Assembly (NCBI GenBank): GCA_003991915.1
Contig: RQTK01000234.1
Span: 64,587-128,586 of the forward strand
Length of the DNA stretch: 64,000 bases
Direction: 5' to 3'
Origin: Elysia chlorotica
Lineage: Eukaryota; Mollusca; Gastropoda; Plakobranchidae
How positions within the stretch are numbered: position 1 is the first letter of the stretch; the number at the start of each line of letters is the position of its first letter. Shown in pieces: positions 33,662-45,877 of this stretch. Below the pieces are notes generated by a model. It was not told the DNA's origin. It ran no database searches and worked only from the letters and a program-made list of their open reading frames with translations. The translations under genes were made by a program, and so were the position numbers.

Positions 33662-35200
33662 GTCTCCAGTTTACCTGGGAACGGGACATGATGTCACCTC
33701 CAGGTGGTGTCTTAAGCTGTGTACAGTCAAGCCATGATAGTTCCAGCACCACTGCTAGTCCCCAGATAGATGGTGACAACTACAGTACGCCCGTGAGCAG
33801 CGTCACTAAAATGGCTATATACAAAACTGACCCAGATAGACCAGGGACTCAAAAAGACAGTAGGAAACCTTTCCTCGTGGCGTCAGTCAACTTCATTTTC
33901 TTTTAAGAGAAGCTTAGGACTGTGTGCAATGGCAGTTCCGATAGTTGTTGTCAACGAAGCTAAATTGTTGTTAATTTTTATCTCGTTAGAAGCTGTTTTA
34001 TCTTCCAGTGCCCTGAATTTATCTCCTAAACGGTCAATTTTGTCTTCGATTCTGTTTTCCAGATTTCTCAAGTCACCATATAGGCTTTTCTCAGACGCAG
34101 CCACCTTGTCTTCGACGCCACTCAGTCTATTACGGAAGTCGTCCATCGCACTCCTCATGAGTTGCATGTTTGTGTTAAGATCTTGTGCCAGGTCGACAAG
34201 ATGCATGACCACTGCTGGAGTCCAGCCTTGCCCACCTGCCGAGTCTGAAGCTGAGCTGGAAGGCTGCTGCAGCAGGTGCGATGTTCTCACGAGCTCCCTG
34301 CCCTGGGCGTCCACTGCCACGAGCTGACAAGTAAACTCCGCCCGGCAGTCTTCTTGTTTAAAGAGCTCCAGCCTTATGCTTGTGGTATAGTTCTCCAGCC
34401 GGCCGTCTACTTTGATAGCGTTGGCCACACGGGACAGTATGGGCTGTTGAGAGTTGACTGAGGTTATTTCTAGCATCTATGAGGGTCTCAATGGCACGAT
34501 ATCATGTCTCGACGACACCGCGAACGCTAGGAACATCAGTGATGCCAGGAAAGAGGCCTCTGTAGTGGCAGAAACCTGCAAAAAAGGAACGAGCTCTCTA
34601 CAGACCGTAGCACCGTACCCCTACCCTGTGATCAGGCCCGGCGCCGGTGACATACCGGCTGTCCCATACCTGTGTGACACTGTCACCGACGCCGGCGGGT
34701 GGATCATCATCCAACGTCGCACCACTGGGAACGTGGACTTTTACCGCAACTGGGCCGACTACAAGAAAGGCTTTGGAGCCTTGGATGATGACTTTTGGCT
34801 CGGCAATGACAACATCCACGCCATCACCAGCAGTGGTCTCTATGAACTGAGAGTAGACTTAAAGTACAACGGAAAGGCAGATTTTGCTCAGTACGAAAGG
34901 TTTGCTATAGCGGACGAGTTCCATAACTACACTCTTACGTTGGGGTCTTACCAAGGCACCGGGGGAGATTCACTGTCTTATCACAACGGTTCAAAATTTA
35001 GTACACTTGATCGGGACAACGATTCTCATTCCCAAAACTGCGCCTTTATGTACACTGGAGCTTGGTGGTATAAAGCGTGTCATCAGTCAAACCTCAACGG
35101 GCAGTGGAAGGCAGGTCTCGACAAGGGGCCTCGATGGTCCACCTTTTCTGGCAGGGACGCTGTTTCGTTTTCAGAGATGAAAATCAGAAGAATCGGATAA
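33662..35200 (+). pseudogene. FREP-like gene A, main exon, interrupted by an internal inversion
   Basis: This is the long exon of a secreted fibrinogen-related protein, a lectin-like immune recognition family of molluscs. 33662-33891 reads the N-terminal Ig-like part (GGVLSCVQSS, SVTKMAIYKTDPD, FLVASVN). It should continue as in gene B, but the next segment lies on the other strand (33892-34452), so the frame ends at a stop at 33904. From 34454 the plus-strand frame resumes with the last part of the linker and a complete fibrinogen domain: LCDTVTDAGGWIIIQRR, DFYRNW, FWLGND, the DRDND calcium site, NCAFMYTGAWWYKACH and FSGRDAVSFSEMKIR, with a stop at 35198. About 127 bp of linker present in gene B (43172-43298) is missing. 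As assembled it cannot make a full protein, unless the inversion is an assembly error or reversible. Confidence 0.85.
33892..34452 (-). other. Inverted coding segment of FREP-like gene A
   Basis: On the minus strand it is open for about 190 residues: NSQQPILSRVANAIK, ELFKQEDCRAEFTCQLVAVD, then a heptad-rich coiled coil (LVDLAQDLNTNMQLM, DDFRNRLSGVEDKVAA, LENRIEDKIDRLGDKF). It corresponds almost base for base to gene B 42612-43171 in the opposite direction. Short inverted words lie at both borders (TCAGTCAAC 33883-33891, GTTGACTGA 34453-34461). The lack of stops suggests a recent inversion. Confidence 0.9.
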
Positions 35201-35335
35201 TGAAAAAAGGTTCCCGCCCATTACTTTCACTATTTTTTTGTTTTTTGTTTGTTCTGTTTAACGTGTGTTCTATTTTGTTCTAACTTGTATTATATCATAT
35301 ATGAAGAATAGAAAAATACATAAACTATGATCATC
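35201..35335. other. 3' flank of FREP-like gene A
   Basis: AAAAAAGGTTCCCGCCCATT directly after the stop is shared with gene B (44041), so both genes keep the same 3' UTR start. No certain poly(A) signal was seen. Confidence 0.5.
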
Positions 35336-35965
35336 CCTTGAAAGTGACTAAAGATTCAGACATATTTTTTCTACCCAGACCAAATATACATTATTTATAA
35401 AAGTTATATCCATTGTTGTTACTTCTCATTCTTTGTGTGTGCGTAAACATTGTTTGCAAAATGGCACACATAGTGTTGCTCAACGCAAAACCAAAAAATC
35501 ACCGGGATAAACAAAAAATGACAGTAAAAGTCAATTTATTATTGAACATTTTTGCATCACGCTGCGCACCTTTTTAAAATAAAAAATACACCCACACTGG
35601 AAACATCTAACACAAAAAAATTTAATCTTCCTATTAACCAAAGCCTACCCAAAAAAAAAAACAACAAGTGACCACAGAATGTAAATAAAATAGAACGATT
35701 GTTTCAAAATGGTAAGCCAAACCTATAAAAAAATTATATACCGTGTAATAATGACGAGGGTCCAGAGCAAACAAAAAAACCGGACTAAATATAGCCCCCA
35801 CTCAGTATGACTGTGTCGAGGGCAAAGAAACAACACATGATATCTATATTTTAAAAATAATATGTGTGGGGTAACTAGAGATTTATAGGCGCCCAATTCA
35901 CCCCCGGGATGAGAAAACTGAAGTTCGTTAGCCCCCCCCCCCCCCCCTTTGGTTTTTTTATGTTA

Positions 35966-36039
<74 letters not shown>

Positions 36040-37150
36040 GTATACAAGTATCAATATATTTGTCACCCAATAAATTTACTTTTCTCCTTCTTGTGCACCC
36101 GAAAGTAGATGGACATTTTTAGATAGTGAGAATTCTCAAATTTTCAGTTTGATTTAGGCTTTAGTTAGCTAGAAATGGACTAGGTTAGTTGTCAGGGAAT
36201 GTTCGACTTTACTGCCAAACACACAAAATGAAAAAATTCATGTAAAGGAAAGAAATAAACACCACCACCAACAATGTCTATTCTGAGCTGTAGGCCTACA
36301 GATTAAAAAAAAGGTAGGGCTTTGGTGAGTACATGTGTACCTTCGGAATTTTACATTGTTGCGTTATAATTATGTTGAGATTTTTTTTATTATGAATAAT
36401 AGTATTGGTGTTATATGATTTCCGCTTCTAATTGACACGAATTATTTGCTACAAATATCTAGCGATCCAGGTTTTTCCAGTGTTATCTTTATGTGCTTTC
36501 CATAAACTGTAGTTTCCCTAGAACTGAGATTAAGGTAAAAACAAAAGTTCATAATGACGTGGTTAAAATAATAGGCCCGCCAAGTTGTTTGCCACTTGTG
36601 GTAGATAATTATTTTAGTATTACCATCCACCCATAGGTGAAGGACCACTCAAATGATAAAATTTACAGCATCGAAGTCGCCAATAATTTATTGTGGCCGA
36701 AGAGTTGATTTTGAATTTCCAAAGATAGCGATTTCAAAGTAAAATGGGCACAACTAGAATGGTTTGGCAGTGCCTCTGTTGAGGTTTGACACTACTTCAG
36801 GTGACACTTGTATGGGATGCGTATTCCACTTAATCAAGATAATATAGTGGGCAAAACAATAAAAAAAAACATTTATCATTGATTTAGGTTATCAGATTTA
36901 TAAATGACATGGTCGCTTTATCGATAATGTGTAAATTAAGGGAGCAAAATTATCAGAAAGTGAGAGAGAGAGAGAGAGAGAGAGGGGGGGTGGAGGGGTA
37001 GATTTAACGAAAGATAGATAGAGATATGACAAACCAAAGTCTTTTTTAATTGACGTCAAACCCTGTTTTTGAGGAAACATTCGTTTTTTGCCTGTTATCT
37101 AAGTAGCTTTTTATCATGCAGCATGCATCAACCGGATTACAAACCGTATA
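35336..37150 (+). repeat. FREP flank duplication, copy 1
   Basis: From CCTTGAAAGTGACTAAAGAT to GGATTACAAACCGTAT. It is repeated at 37154-39013 with a period of 1818 bp and very few differences except the CT tract. It holds a poly-C run (35933-35947), a (CT)n tract (35970-36036) and a (GA)n tract (36961-36983). In copy 2 this sequence leads into gene B exon 1. Copy 1 lacks the exon and ends exactly where copy 2 starts. Confidence 0.9.
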
Positions 37151-37153
37151 ATT

Positions 37154-37836
37154 CCTTGAAAGTGACTAAAGATTCAGACATATTTTTTCTACCCAGACCA
37201 AATATACATTATTTATAAAAGTTATATCCATTGTTGTTACTTCTCATTCTTTGTGTGTGCGTAAACATTGTTTGCAAATGGCACACACAGAGTTGCTCAA
37301 CGCAAAACCAAAAAATCACCGGGATAAACAAAAAATGACAGTAAAAGTCAATTTATTATTGAACATTTTTGCATCACGCTGCGCACCTTTTTAAAATAAA
37401 AAATACACCCACACTGGAAACATCTAACACAAAAAAATTTAATCTTCCTATTAACCAAAGCCTACCCAAAAAAAACAAAAAACAAGTGACCACAGAATGT
37501 AAATAAAATAGAACGATTGTTTCAAAATGGTAAGCCAAACCTATAAAAAAAAAAATTATATACCGTGTAATAATGACGAGGGCCCAGAGCAAAAAAAAAA
37601 ACCGGACTAAATATAGCCCCCAATCAGTATGACTGTGTCGAGGGCAAAGAAACAACACATAATATCTATATTTTAAAAATAATATGTGTGGGGTAACTAG
37701 AGATTTATAGGCGCCCAATTCACCCCCGGGATGAGAAAACTCAAGTTCGTTAGCCCCCCTCCCCAGATTCAGATTTGAATTTTGGAAATGTTATGACCCC
37801 TTCCTTTTTTTCTCTCTCTCTCTCTATCTCTCTCTC

Positions 37837-37908
<72 letters not shown>

Positions 37909-39013
37909 GTATACAAGTATCAATATATTTGTCACCCAATAAATTTACTTTTCTCCTTCTTGTGCACCCGAAAGTAGATGGACATTTTTAGATAGTGAGA
38001 ATTCTCAAATTTTCAGTTTGATTTAGGCTTTAGTTAGCTAGAAATGGACTAGGTTAGTTGTCAGGGAATGTTCGACTTTACTGCCAAACACACAAAATGA
38101 AAAAATTCATGTAAAGGAAAGAAATAAACACCACCACCAACAATGTCTATTCTGAGCTGTAGGCCTACAGATTAAAAAAAAGGTAGGGCTTTGGTGAGTA
38201 CATGTGTACCTTCGGAATTTTACATTGTTGCGTTATAATTATGTTGAGATTTTTTTTATTATGAATAATAGTATTGGTGTTATATGATTCCCGCTTCTAA
38301 TTGGCACGAATTATTTGCTACAGATATCTAGCGATCCAGGTTTTTCCAGTGTTATCTTTATGTGTTTCCCTAAACTGTAGTTTCCCTAGAACTGAGATTA
38401 AGGTAAAAACAAAAGTTCATAATGACGTGGTTAAAATAATAGGCCCGCCAAGTTGTTTGCCACTTGTGGTAGATAATTATTTTAGTATTACCATCCACCC
38501 ATAGGTGAAGCACCACTCAAGTGATAAAATTTACAGCATCGAAGTCGCCAATAATTTATTGTGGCCGAAGAGTTGATTTTGAATTTCCAAAGATAGCGAT
38601 TTCAAAGTAAAATGGGCACAACTAGAATGGTTTGGCAGTGCCTCTGTTGAGGTTTGACACTACTTCAGGTGACACTTGTATGGGATGCGTATTCCACTTA
38701 ATCAAGATAATATAGTGGGCAAAACAATAAAAAAAACATTTATCATTGATTTAGGTTATCAGATTTATAAATGACATGGTCGCTTTATCGATAATGTGTA
38801 AATTAAGGGAGCAAAATTATCAGAAAGTGAGAGAGAGAGAGAGAGAGAGAGGGGGGGGAGGGGTAGATTTAACGAAAGATAGATAGAGATATGACAAACC
38901 AAAGTCTTTTTTAATTGACGTCAAACCCTGTTTTTGAGGAAACATTCGTTTTTTGCCTGTATATCTAAGTAGCTTTTTATCATGCAGCATGCATCAACCG
39001 GATTACAAACCGT
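37154..39013 (+). repeat. FREP flank duplication, copy 2 (upstream of gene B)
   Basis: Near-identical to copy 1, with a longer CT/CTGT tract (37810-37905), so it was duplicated recently. Its right end runs on into the TATA box and exon 1 of gene B and probably contains that promoter region. Confidence 0.9.
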
Positions 39014-39023
39014 ATTCAGCTCC

Positions 39024-39030
39024 TATAAAA
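39024..39030 (+). promoter_or_regulatory. TATA box of FREP-like gene B
   Basis: TATAAAA followed by TTGAAGCTCC, 145 bp before the start codon and matching the gene A arrangement. Confidence 0.6.
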
Positions 39031-39168
39031 TTGAAGCTCCTTCTAAGTAAAAAAAAGATTTATAACACATAGGCATAAAATTAAACTGCGTAAAATTGTA
39101 TTGTTTTGTTGCCAGCAAAAAGTTGACAGATTTCATGTTTGTAATTTGACAGAGGTGTATCCCACAGT

Positions 39169-39223
39169 ATGAAGCAAAGACTTTTCTTTGTTGTGGCACT
39201 TTGTTTGCTCCAGGAAAGTCGTG
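39169..39223 (+). CDS. FREP-like gene B, exon 1 (signal peptide)
   Basis: Encodes MKQRLFFVVALCLLQESR and ends in phase 1 at a GTAAG donor. The intron of 3145 bp runs to the acceptor TTTTTTTCAG at 42368. The gene A intron is only 802 bp; the difference includes a SINE and local duplications. Confidence 0.85.
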
Positions 39224-39722
39224 GTAAGACTTGTTTTTTTGTGTGTGTTTTTAGTTACATTCGTGAGAATTTAAGAAAAATGGTGAAAGTTTTCATGCAA
39301 ACTTATTCTTTGTGAGAATGTTTCTTACATTAAAAACCATAAAAAGCAATAATGCAAATTCGAAATGGATAAAACTTAAAATACAATAAACGTTTCAGGG
39401 AAGCGCTTTAGAGAATTAAAAACTCTAAAATCTTTTAATGTATGGTTTAACCTGTATTAAAACTTAATGTCAACATCAAGCATGTCTTATTACCATAGAA
39501 TGTTTCATGAATTTTAAAGAGTTTTTTGTTATCTAGGACCACAACATTTAAACAGTCCTTCTAAAATAAATCTACACAACCGATTAAATTACTGGTTAGT
39601 ATAACTAGTTTAGGTACCCTTCTACGAATGGGATTGAAAACTTAATCTTACCTTAATTTGTCAAGATCTCACGATAAACAAGATTGACAGTGGTGTTGTC
39701 GTTCTCTGGCTTGAATATATTA

Positions 39723-40160
39723 GAATCATATGCTAGGGTCTATATCTAAATACCTAGAAGCTCGATTTAGAGAAGCTAGATTCTTTCTCGGTCTATGTCT
39801 AAAATCTATAGGCTATATCTAATCTTTCTTGGTCTAGATTGAGATCTCTACTCTAGATTTAGGTCTAGTCTAGATTTTGTATTTTTAAATTTAATTTGAA
39901 ATTTGTCTGTTGGTTTTAGAAAAGAGCACGAAGCTTTCTGGAAAAAATTATGGAAATCATAATCTAGGGTCTAGATCTAAATACCTAGAAGCTCGATTTA
40001 GAGAAGGTAGATTCTTTCTTGGTCTAGCTCTAAAATTTATAGGCTAGATTGAGATCTCTACTCTAGATTTAGGTCTAGTCTAGATTTTGTATTTTTAAAT
40101 TTAATTTGAAAAGTGTCTATTAATTTCAGAAAAGAGCACGAAGATTTCTGAAAAGACGGC
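39723..40160 (+). repeat. Tandem duplication of about 233 bp in the gene B intron
   Basis: 39723-39955 and 39956-40160 share the order TCTAAATACCTAGAAGCTCG, AGAGATCTCTACTCTAGATT-like words and AAAAGAGCACGAAG. The second copy has small deletions. Both are rich in TCTAGATC words. Confidence 0.8.
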
Positions 40161-40645
40161 TTTATAGTTTTGGTCGTTAAACGCCCCACTTCCAACTTTC
40201 AATTTGGACTTAGGCCTAACCAGTATTTCTCGTACCGTAAATCATTCGCATATGGAAATCTTTTTCGCAGAGTAATGAGATAAACATTTTGCCTTTTATT
40301 TGCCAGAAACAATGGTTTTATCTAAAAATATTTATTTTATTTTGATCAGTTCGACAAACCGCCATTTAATTGTCGACGAAATGCTTTATTTATAATAAAT
40401 GGCAGCTGGCCTAGTCACCATTGAAATCTATAGCATTCACAGCCCAAGTTCTTTTTAAAAACAGTTGTTTATATTGAGTGGTTAGTTCACTTCTACATAT
40501 CACTAAAAATTAAGCTGGAAGTTAACCCAGATACAGCACACATTAAATTGTGGTGGATATCAAAACATGTTGCAGACTCTGCAGATAAAATATAGTGAAA
40601 TTAAAGACTGGTTTCCTTAATCTGTTACTATTTATCTGTAACCAG

Positions 40646-40893
40646 GGGGCGCGGTGGCCCTGGGTTAGAACATCGGCTTCCAGCGCACAATATATGGGTT
40701 CGAGCCCAGGCATTTTCGCTCCGCACTGGGTGGATCGGTGTCAGTTTAATATGACCGGCTGAGTCATAATATCCCCGCCCTGTCTCGTGTGTGGTAGCTT
40801 ATAAAATTGTCAGACGTCAGTCTTGGGACACGTCCACAATATAGCCTATATAGTGCTGACGTTAGACGTTAAACCAACTCAACAACAATAAAT
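40646..40893 (+). mobile_element. tRNA-derived SINE, complete copy in the gene B intron
   Basis: The head GGGGCGCGGTGGCCCTGGGT with B box GGGTTCGAGCCC (40697-40708) is followed by the shared tail: GTGGATCGGTGTCAGTTTAA, TTGTCAGACGTCAGTCTTGG and TGCTGACGTTAGACGTTAAA, ending CCAACTCAACAACAA. It is one of the least-decayed copies. Confidence 0.9.
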
Positions 40894-42081
40894 CTATAAC
40901 AAAAGGCTAACAAAACACACGCGATGACAACAAAAAGACCAGTGGAAAAATATATAATTTAGAGAAGAAAGGTATGAAAAATAATATGATTTAATACATA
41001 AAAGATGTTAGAAAACAGCAAATACTCTAAGATGGAAATGGCCATATATTGAAAATATATTGATACTGAGTAAGTTAAGATTGGTGAATTCCCAACGACA
41101 GAAAATGAAACGGGCGTATAAAAAATGAGTAACATCAAAAAGTAGACGTTAGACATTTCCTAACAATGTTGTCATCAATTACCTGCACGGTAAAAGCCAT
41201 CCAAGGGAAATAGTTTTTTTTTTACTTTCTCCATTTATTCATCCCTGGACTACATTCCTCTACCAACCAAAAGCTTAGGCTGTCCCCTAACAACTTCCCA
41301 CTTGCTCTTGGTTTATTTTAAATCTCTTGCGATCAAAGATAATCTGAAAATTGCCGCCTTTGTTGCGACCCCCACTCCCTTCCCCAAAGACCCAAGAAGA
41401 GTGAGCTTACATGGTGATGTTCTCTTCTTAGGGGATCAGAAACAAGGAAACGTCAAAACCGCAGCCGCTCCAATGATTACAAAAGTAAACAAAAATTAAC
41501 TTAATTTCAAAAGAACTCCAGCGTCGTAACTGCTGCTGCAATTGGCTTGGAAAACTCTTTAATTTTTCTTCTCAACGTAGCAGAATAGAAAACCATCGCA
41601 ATTTTTTTTAATGTTGCTTTCCTGCCATTTCCAAAATGCCCTCTTACCTTCAGATATACTATAAATTAACATCTCTTTTCCTGAAAATCAAGACCTAATG
41701 TATTTGATAACTTATTTTCAAAAGAGCACAAACTTTCAAGTACAATGTGTTGTTAGGATGCTTTTTTAATTGTGAAATTAACATACGCCAACTTCAAAAT
41801 AATTGCAAAACCTGTAACAGTATTATAAACCAATTTCAAAATTTGACGATCATAAGCTAAATTACATGATAAGTGTTAGCGACTTTAAGCAAACAGGGCT
41901 TCTTGATAGTTTCTTCTTTTGTAAGAATACAGTCATCATCGACACAATTTAAACAAACCTATAACAAAGGGCAACAGAATAAATTCAACAATACAAAAAC
42001 CATAGAATTTTCTCAATGTTGTGTTCTTTCTTTAATGGAGAAAAAAATTGACAAAAAGATGGTTTGAAAAAAAGCAACATT

Positions 42082-42085
<4 letters not shown>
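40894..42085. other. Rest of the gene B intron
   Basis: AT-rich. One frame at 41302-41499 has no recognisable domain. Confidence 0.4.
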
Positions 42086-42164
<79 letters not shown>

Positions 42165-42165
42165 A
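42086..42165. repeat. (AAC)n microsatellite
   Basis: About 26 pure CAA units in the intron, shortly before exon 2. Confidence 0.95.
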
Positions 42166-42368
42166 ACTGTCAAAAGATAACCTTTAATTTATGAATTTTC
42201 AAACCATTTTCAAAATGGGCTGGTGACATGTAGCTACGTGGCTATTTTATAGACTCTATTCTGTTGGTCAATCACAGGTAACCTATGGATGGTCCTAAAA
42301 CTGACGGCTTTTCTATTGATGCTAGTGCGCATTTCCAGAATTTACGCCTTTCTAAACTTTTTTTTCAG

Positions 42369-44038
42369 GTCTCCAGTTTAAATTGGACCAGGACATGATA
42401 TCACCATACGGTGGACGCCCCGCGTGTGGTGTCTTAAGCTGTGTACAGTCAAGCCACGATAGTTCCAGCACCACTGCTAGTCCCCAGATAGATGGTGACA
42501 ACTACAGTACGCCCGTGAGCAGCGTCACTAAATGGCTATATACAAAACTGACCCAGATAGACCAGGGACTCAAAGAGACAGTAGGAAACCTTTCCTCGTG
42601 GCGTCAGTCAACTCTCAACAGCCCATACTGTCCCGTGTGGCCAACGCTATCAAAGTAGACGGCCGGCTGGAGAACTATACCACAAGCATAAGGCTGGAGC
42701 TCTTTAAACAGGAAGACTGCCGGGCGGAGTTTACTTGTCAGCTCGTGGCAGTGGACGCCCAGGGCAGGGAGCTCGTGAGAACATCGCACCTGCTGCAGCA
42801 GCCTTCCAGCTCAGCTTCACACTCGGCAGGTGGGCAAGGCTGGACTCCAGCAGTGGTCATGCATCTTGTCGACCTGGCACAAGATCTTAACACAAACATG
42901 CAACTCATGAGGAGTGCGATGGACGACTTCCGTAACAGACTGAGTGGCGTCGAAGACAAGGTGGCTGCGTTGAGAAAAGCCTAAATGGTGACTTGAGAAA
43001 TCTGGAAAACAGAATTGAAGATAAAATTGACCGTTTAGGAGATAAATTCAGGGCACTGGAAGATAAAACAGCTTCTAACGAAATAAAAATTAACAACAAT
43101 ATAGCTTCGTTGACATCAACTATCGGAACTGCCATTGCACACAGTCTAAGCTTCTCTTAAAAGAAAATGAAAATGATCAACCGTGTTTAAAAGGACATCT
43201 AGAAGATTCCTTGATCAGTAATCTCACTGAAAACCTGAAGTCTAACGCATGGGACCAACTGAGTAGGTTTGAAGAGAGTATAAGCGACAAACTGACAGAG
43301 GTTATTTCTAGCATCTATGAGGGTCTCAATGGCACGATATCATGTCTCGACGACACTGCGAACGCTAGGAACATCAGTGATGCCAGGAAAGTGGCCTCTG
43401 TAGTGACAGAAACCTGCAAAAAAGGAACGAGCTCTCTACAGACCGTAGCACCGTACCCCTACCCTGTGATCAGGCCCGGCGCCGGTGACATACCGGCTGT
43501 CCCATACCTGTGTGACACTGTCACCGACGCCGGCGGGTGGATCATCATCCAACGTCGCACCACTGGGAACGTGGACTTTTACCGCAACTGGGCCGACTAC
43601 AAAAAAGGCTTTGGAGCCTTGGATGATGACTTTTGGCTCGGCAATGACAACATCCACGCCATCACCAGCAGCGGTCTCTATGAACTGAGGGTAGACTTAA
43701 AGTACAACGGAAAGGCAGCTTTTGCTCAGTACGACAGGTTTGCTATAGCGGACGAGTTCCATAACTACACTCTTACGTTGGGATCTTACCAAGGCACCGG
43801 GGGAGATTCACTGTCGTATCACAACGGTTCAAAATTTACTACATTTGATCGGGACAACGATTCTCATTCCCAAAACTGCGCCTTTATGTGCACTGGAGCT
43901 TGGTGGTATAAAGCATGTCATCAGTCAAACCTAAACGGGCAGTGGAAGGCAGGTCTCGACAAGGGGCCTCGATGGAACATCTTTTCTGGCAGGGACGCTG
44001 TTTCGTTTTCAGAGATGAAAATCAGAAGAATCGGATAA
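42369..44038 (+). CDS. FREP-like gene B, main exon (Ig-like region, coiled coil, fibrinogen domain)
   Basis: Same architecture as gene A but in normal order. The Ig-like part starts LQFKLDQDMISPYGG with CGVLSC. A coiled coil with LVDLAQDLNTNMQLM follows, then a second helical linker (LISNLTENLK, DQLSRFEESISDKL), then the fibrinogen domain (LCDTVTDAGGWIIIQRR, FWLGND, DRDND, NCAFMCTGAWWYKACH, FSGRDAVSF), with a stop at 44036. Three frames are needed. Relative to gene A one base is missing near 42531 (CTAAAATGG against CTAAATGG), near 42970 (GCGTCTGAG against GCGTTGAG) and near 43146 (AGTCCTAAG against AGTCTAAG). These may be sequencing errors or true decay. The fibrinogen domain itself is intact, with an extra Cys in FMCTG. 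Confidence 0.85.
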
Positions 44039-44876
44039 TGAAAAAAGGTTCCCGCCCATTACTTTCACTATTTTTTTGTTTGTACTGTTTAACGTGTGTT
44101 CTATTTTGTTCTAACTTGTATTATATCATATATAAAAAATAGGAAAATACGTATGATAATTCATTTAAAGTGACTAAAGATTCAGACATATTATATTTTT
44201 TTCTACCCAGATTTTTTTTAATTTGCTACCAACATCCCAAATATACATTATTTATAAAATTTATATCCATTGTTGTTACTCCTCATTCTGTGTGTGCGTG
44301 AACATTGTTTGCAAATGGCACACACACTGTTGCTCAACGGAAAACCAAAAAATCACCGGGATAAACAATAAATAAAAACTGACAGTAACGTCAGATATTA
44401 TTGAAAATGTTTGCATCACGCTAGGCACCTTTTTAAAATAGAAAAATACACCCACACTGGAAACATCTAACACAAAAAAAATTAATTTAATCCTCCTATT
44501 AACCAAAGCCTACCCAAAAAAAAAAAAACAAGGGATCACAGAATGTAAATAAAATAGAACGACTGTTTCAAAATGGTAAGCCAAACCTATAAAAAAAATT
44601 ATATACCGTGTAATAATGACGAGGGTCCAGAGCAAACAAAAAAACCGGACTAAATATAGCCCCCACTCAGTATGACTGTGTCGAGGGCAAAGAAACAACA
44701 CATGATATCTATATTTTAAAAATAATATGTGTGGGGTAACTAGAGATTTATAGGCGCCCAATTCACCCCCGGGATGAGAAAACTCAAGTTCGTTAGCCCC
44801 CCCCCCAGATTCAGATTTGAATTTTGGAAATGTTATGACCCCTTCCTTTTTTTCTCTCTCTCTCTCTATCTCTCTC

Positions 44877-44972
<96 letters not shown>

Positions 44973-45680
44973 ATACATGTATTGCTAACATTGTCACCCA
45001 AATTAGTTTTCTCCTCCTTGTGCACCAGAAAGTAGATGGACATTTTTAGACAGTGAGCACTTTTACATTTTCAGTTTGATTTAGGCTTTAGATCTAGATC
45101 TATAATTGAGATAGTTATCTTAAAGCTAAATCTAGATGTATACATCATTTAGCTAGAAATTGATTATGTTAGTTGTAAGGGAATTCCTACAGATAAAAAA
45201 GGTAGGGCTTTAGTGAGTACATATGTACCTTCGGAATTTTACATTGTTGCGTTATAATTATGTTGAGATTTTTTTATAATGAAATAATAGTATTGATGTT
45301 ATATGATTCCCGCTTCTAATTGGCACAAATTATTTCCTACAAATATCTAGCGATCCAGGTTTCTCCAGTGTTATCGTTATGTGTTTTCCCTAAACTGTAG
45401 TTTCCCTAGAACTGAGATTAAGGTAAAAACAAAAGTTCATAATGACGTGGTTAAAATAATAGGCCCGCCAAGTTGTTTGCCACTTGTGGTAGATAATTAT
45501 TTTAGTATTACCATCCACCCATAGGTGAAGCACCACTCAAGTGATAAAATTTACAGCATCGAAGTCGCCAATAATTTATTGTGGCCGAAGAGTTGATTTT
45601 GAATTTCCAAAGATAGCGATTTCAAAGTAAAATGGGCACAACTAGAATGGTTTGGCAGTGCCTCTGTTGAGGTTTGACAA
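44039..45680 (+). repeat. FREP flank duplication, copy 3 (downstream of gene B)
   Basis: Starts with the shared 3' UTR words, then follows the order of copies 1 and 2 up to CTCTGTTGAGGTTTGACA near 45680, where similarity stops. It is more diverged, with a CTGT-expanded tract (44856-44970) and small insertions near 45090-45160. Confidence 0.85.
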
Positions 45681-45877
45681 CACGAAGAACAACTGGTCTG
45701 CTCTACAATACAGTGTGAATCATCCTGTCTCAAAGTGAGCAGAGGTGTTTATTTTCCTTCTTCACGCTATACACTTTTTAATGACAGTATAATGTTAAAA
45801 TAAAAACCAGCACGTTCACAACTGAAAACAAATTAAACACCGGAAAACTGAATACTTTGTATAACAATGCATTAATA

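Noticed and set aside
34598-34819. 73-residue minus-strand frame (and its twin at 43436-43657)
   Set aside because: A shadow of the fibrinogen domain on the plus strand. It recurs only because the domain is duplicated.
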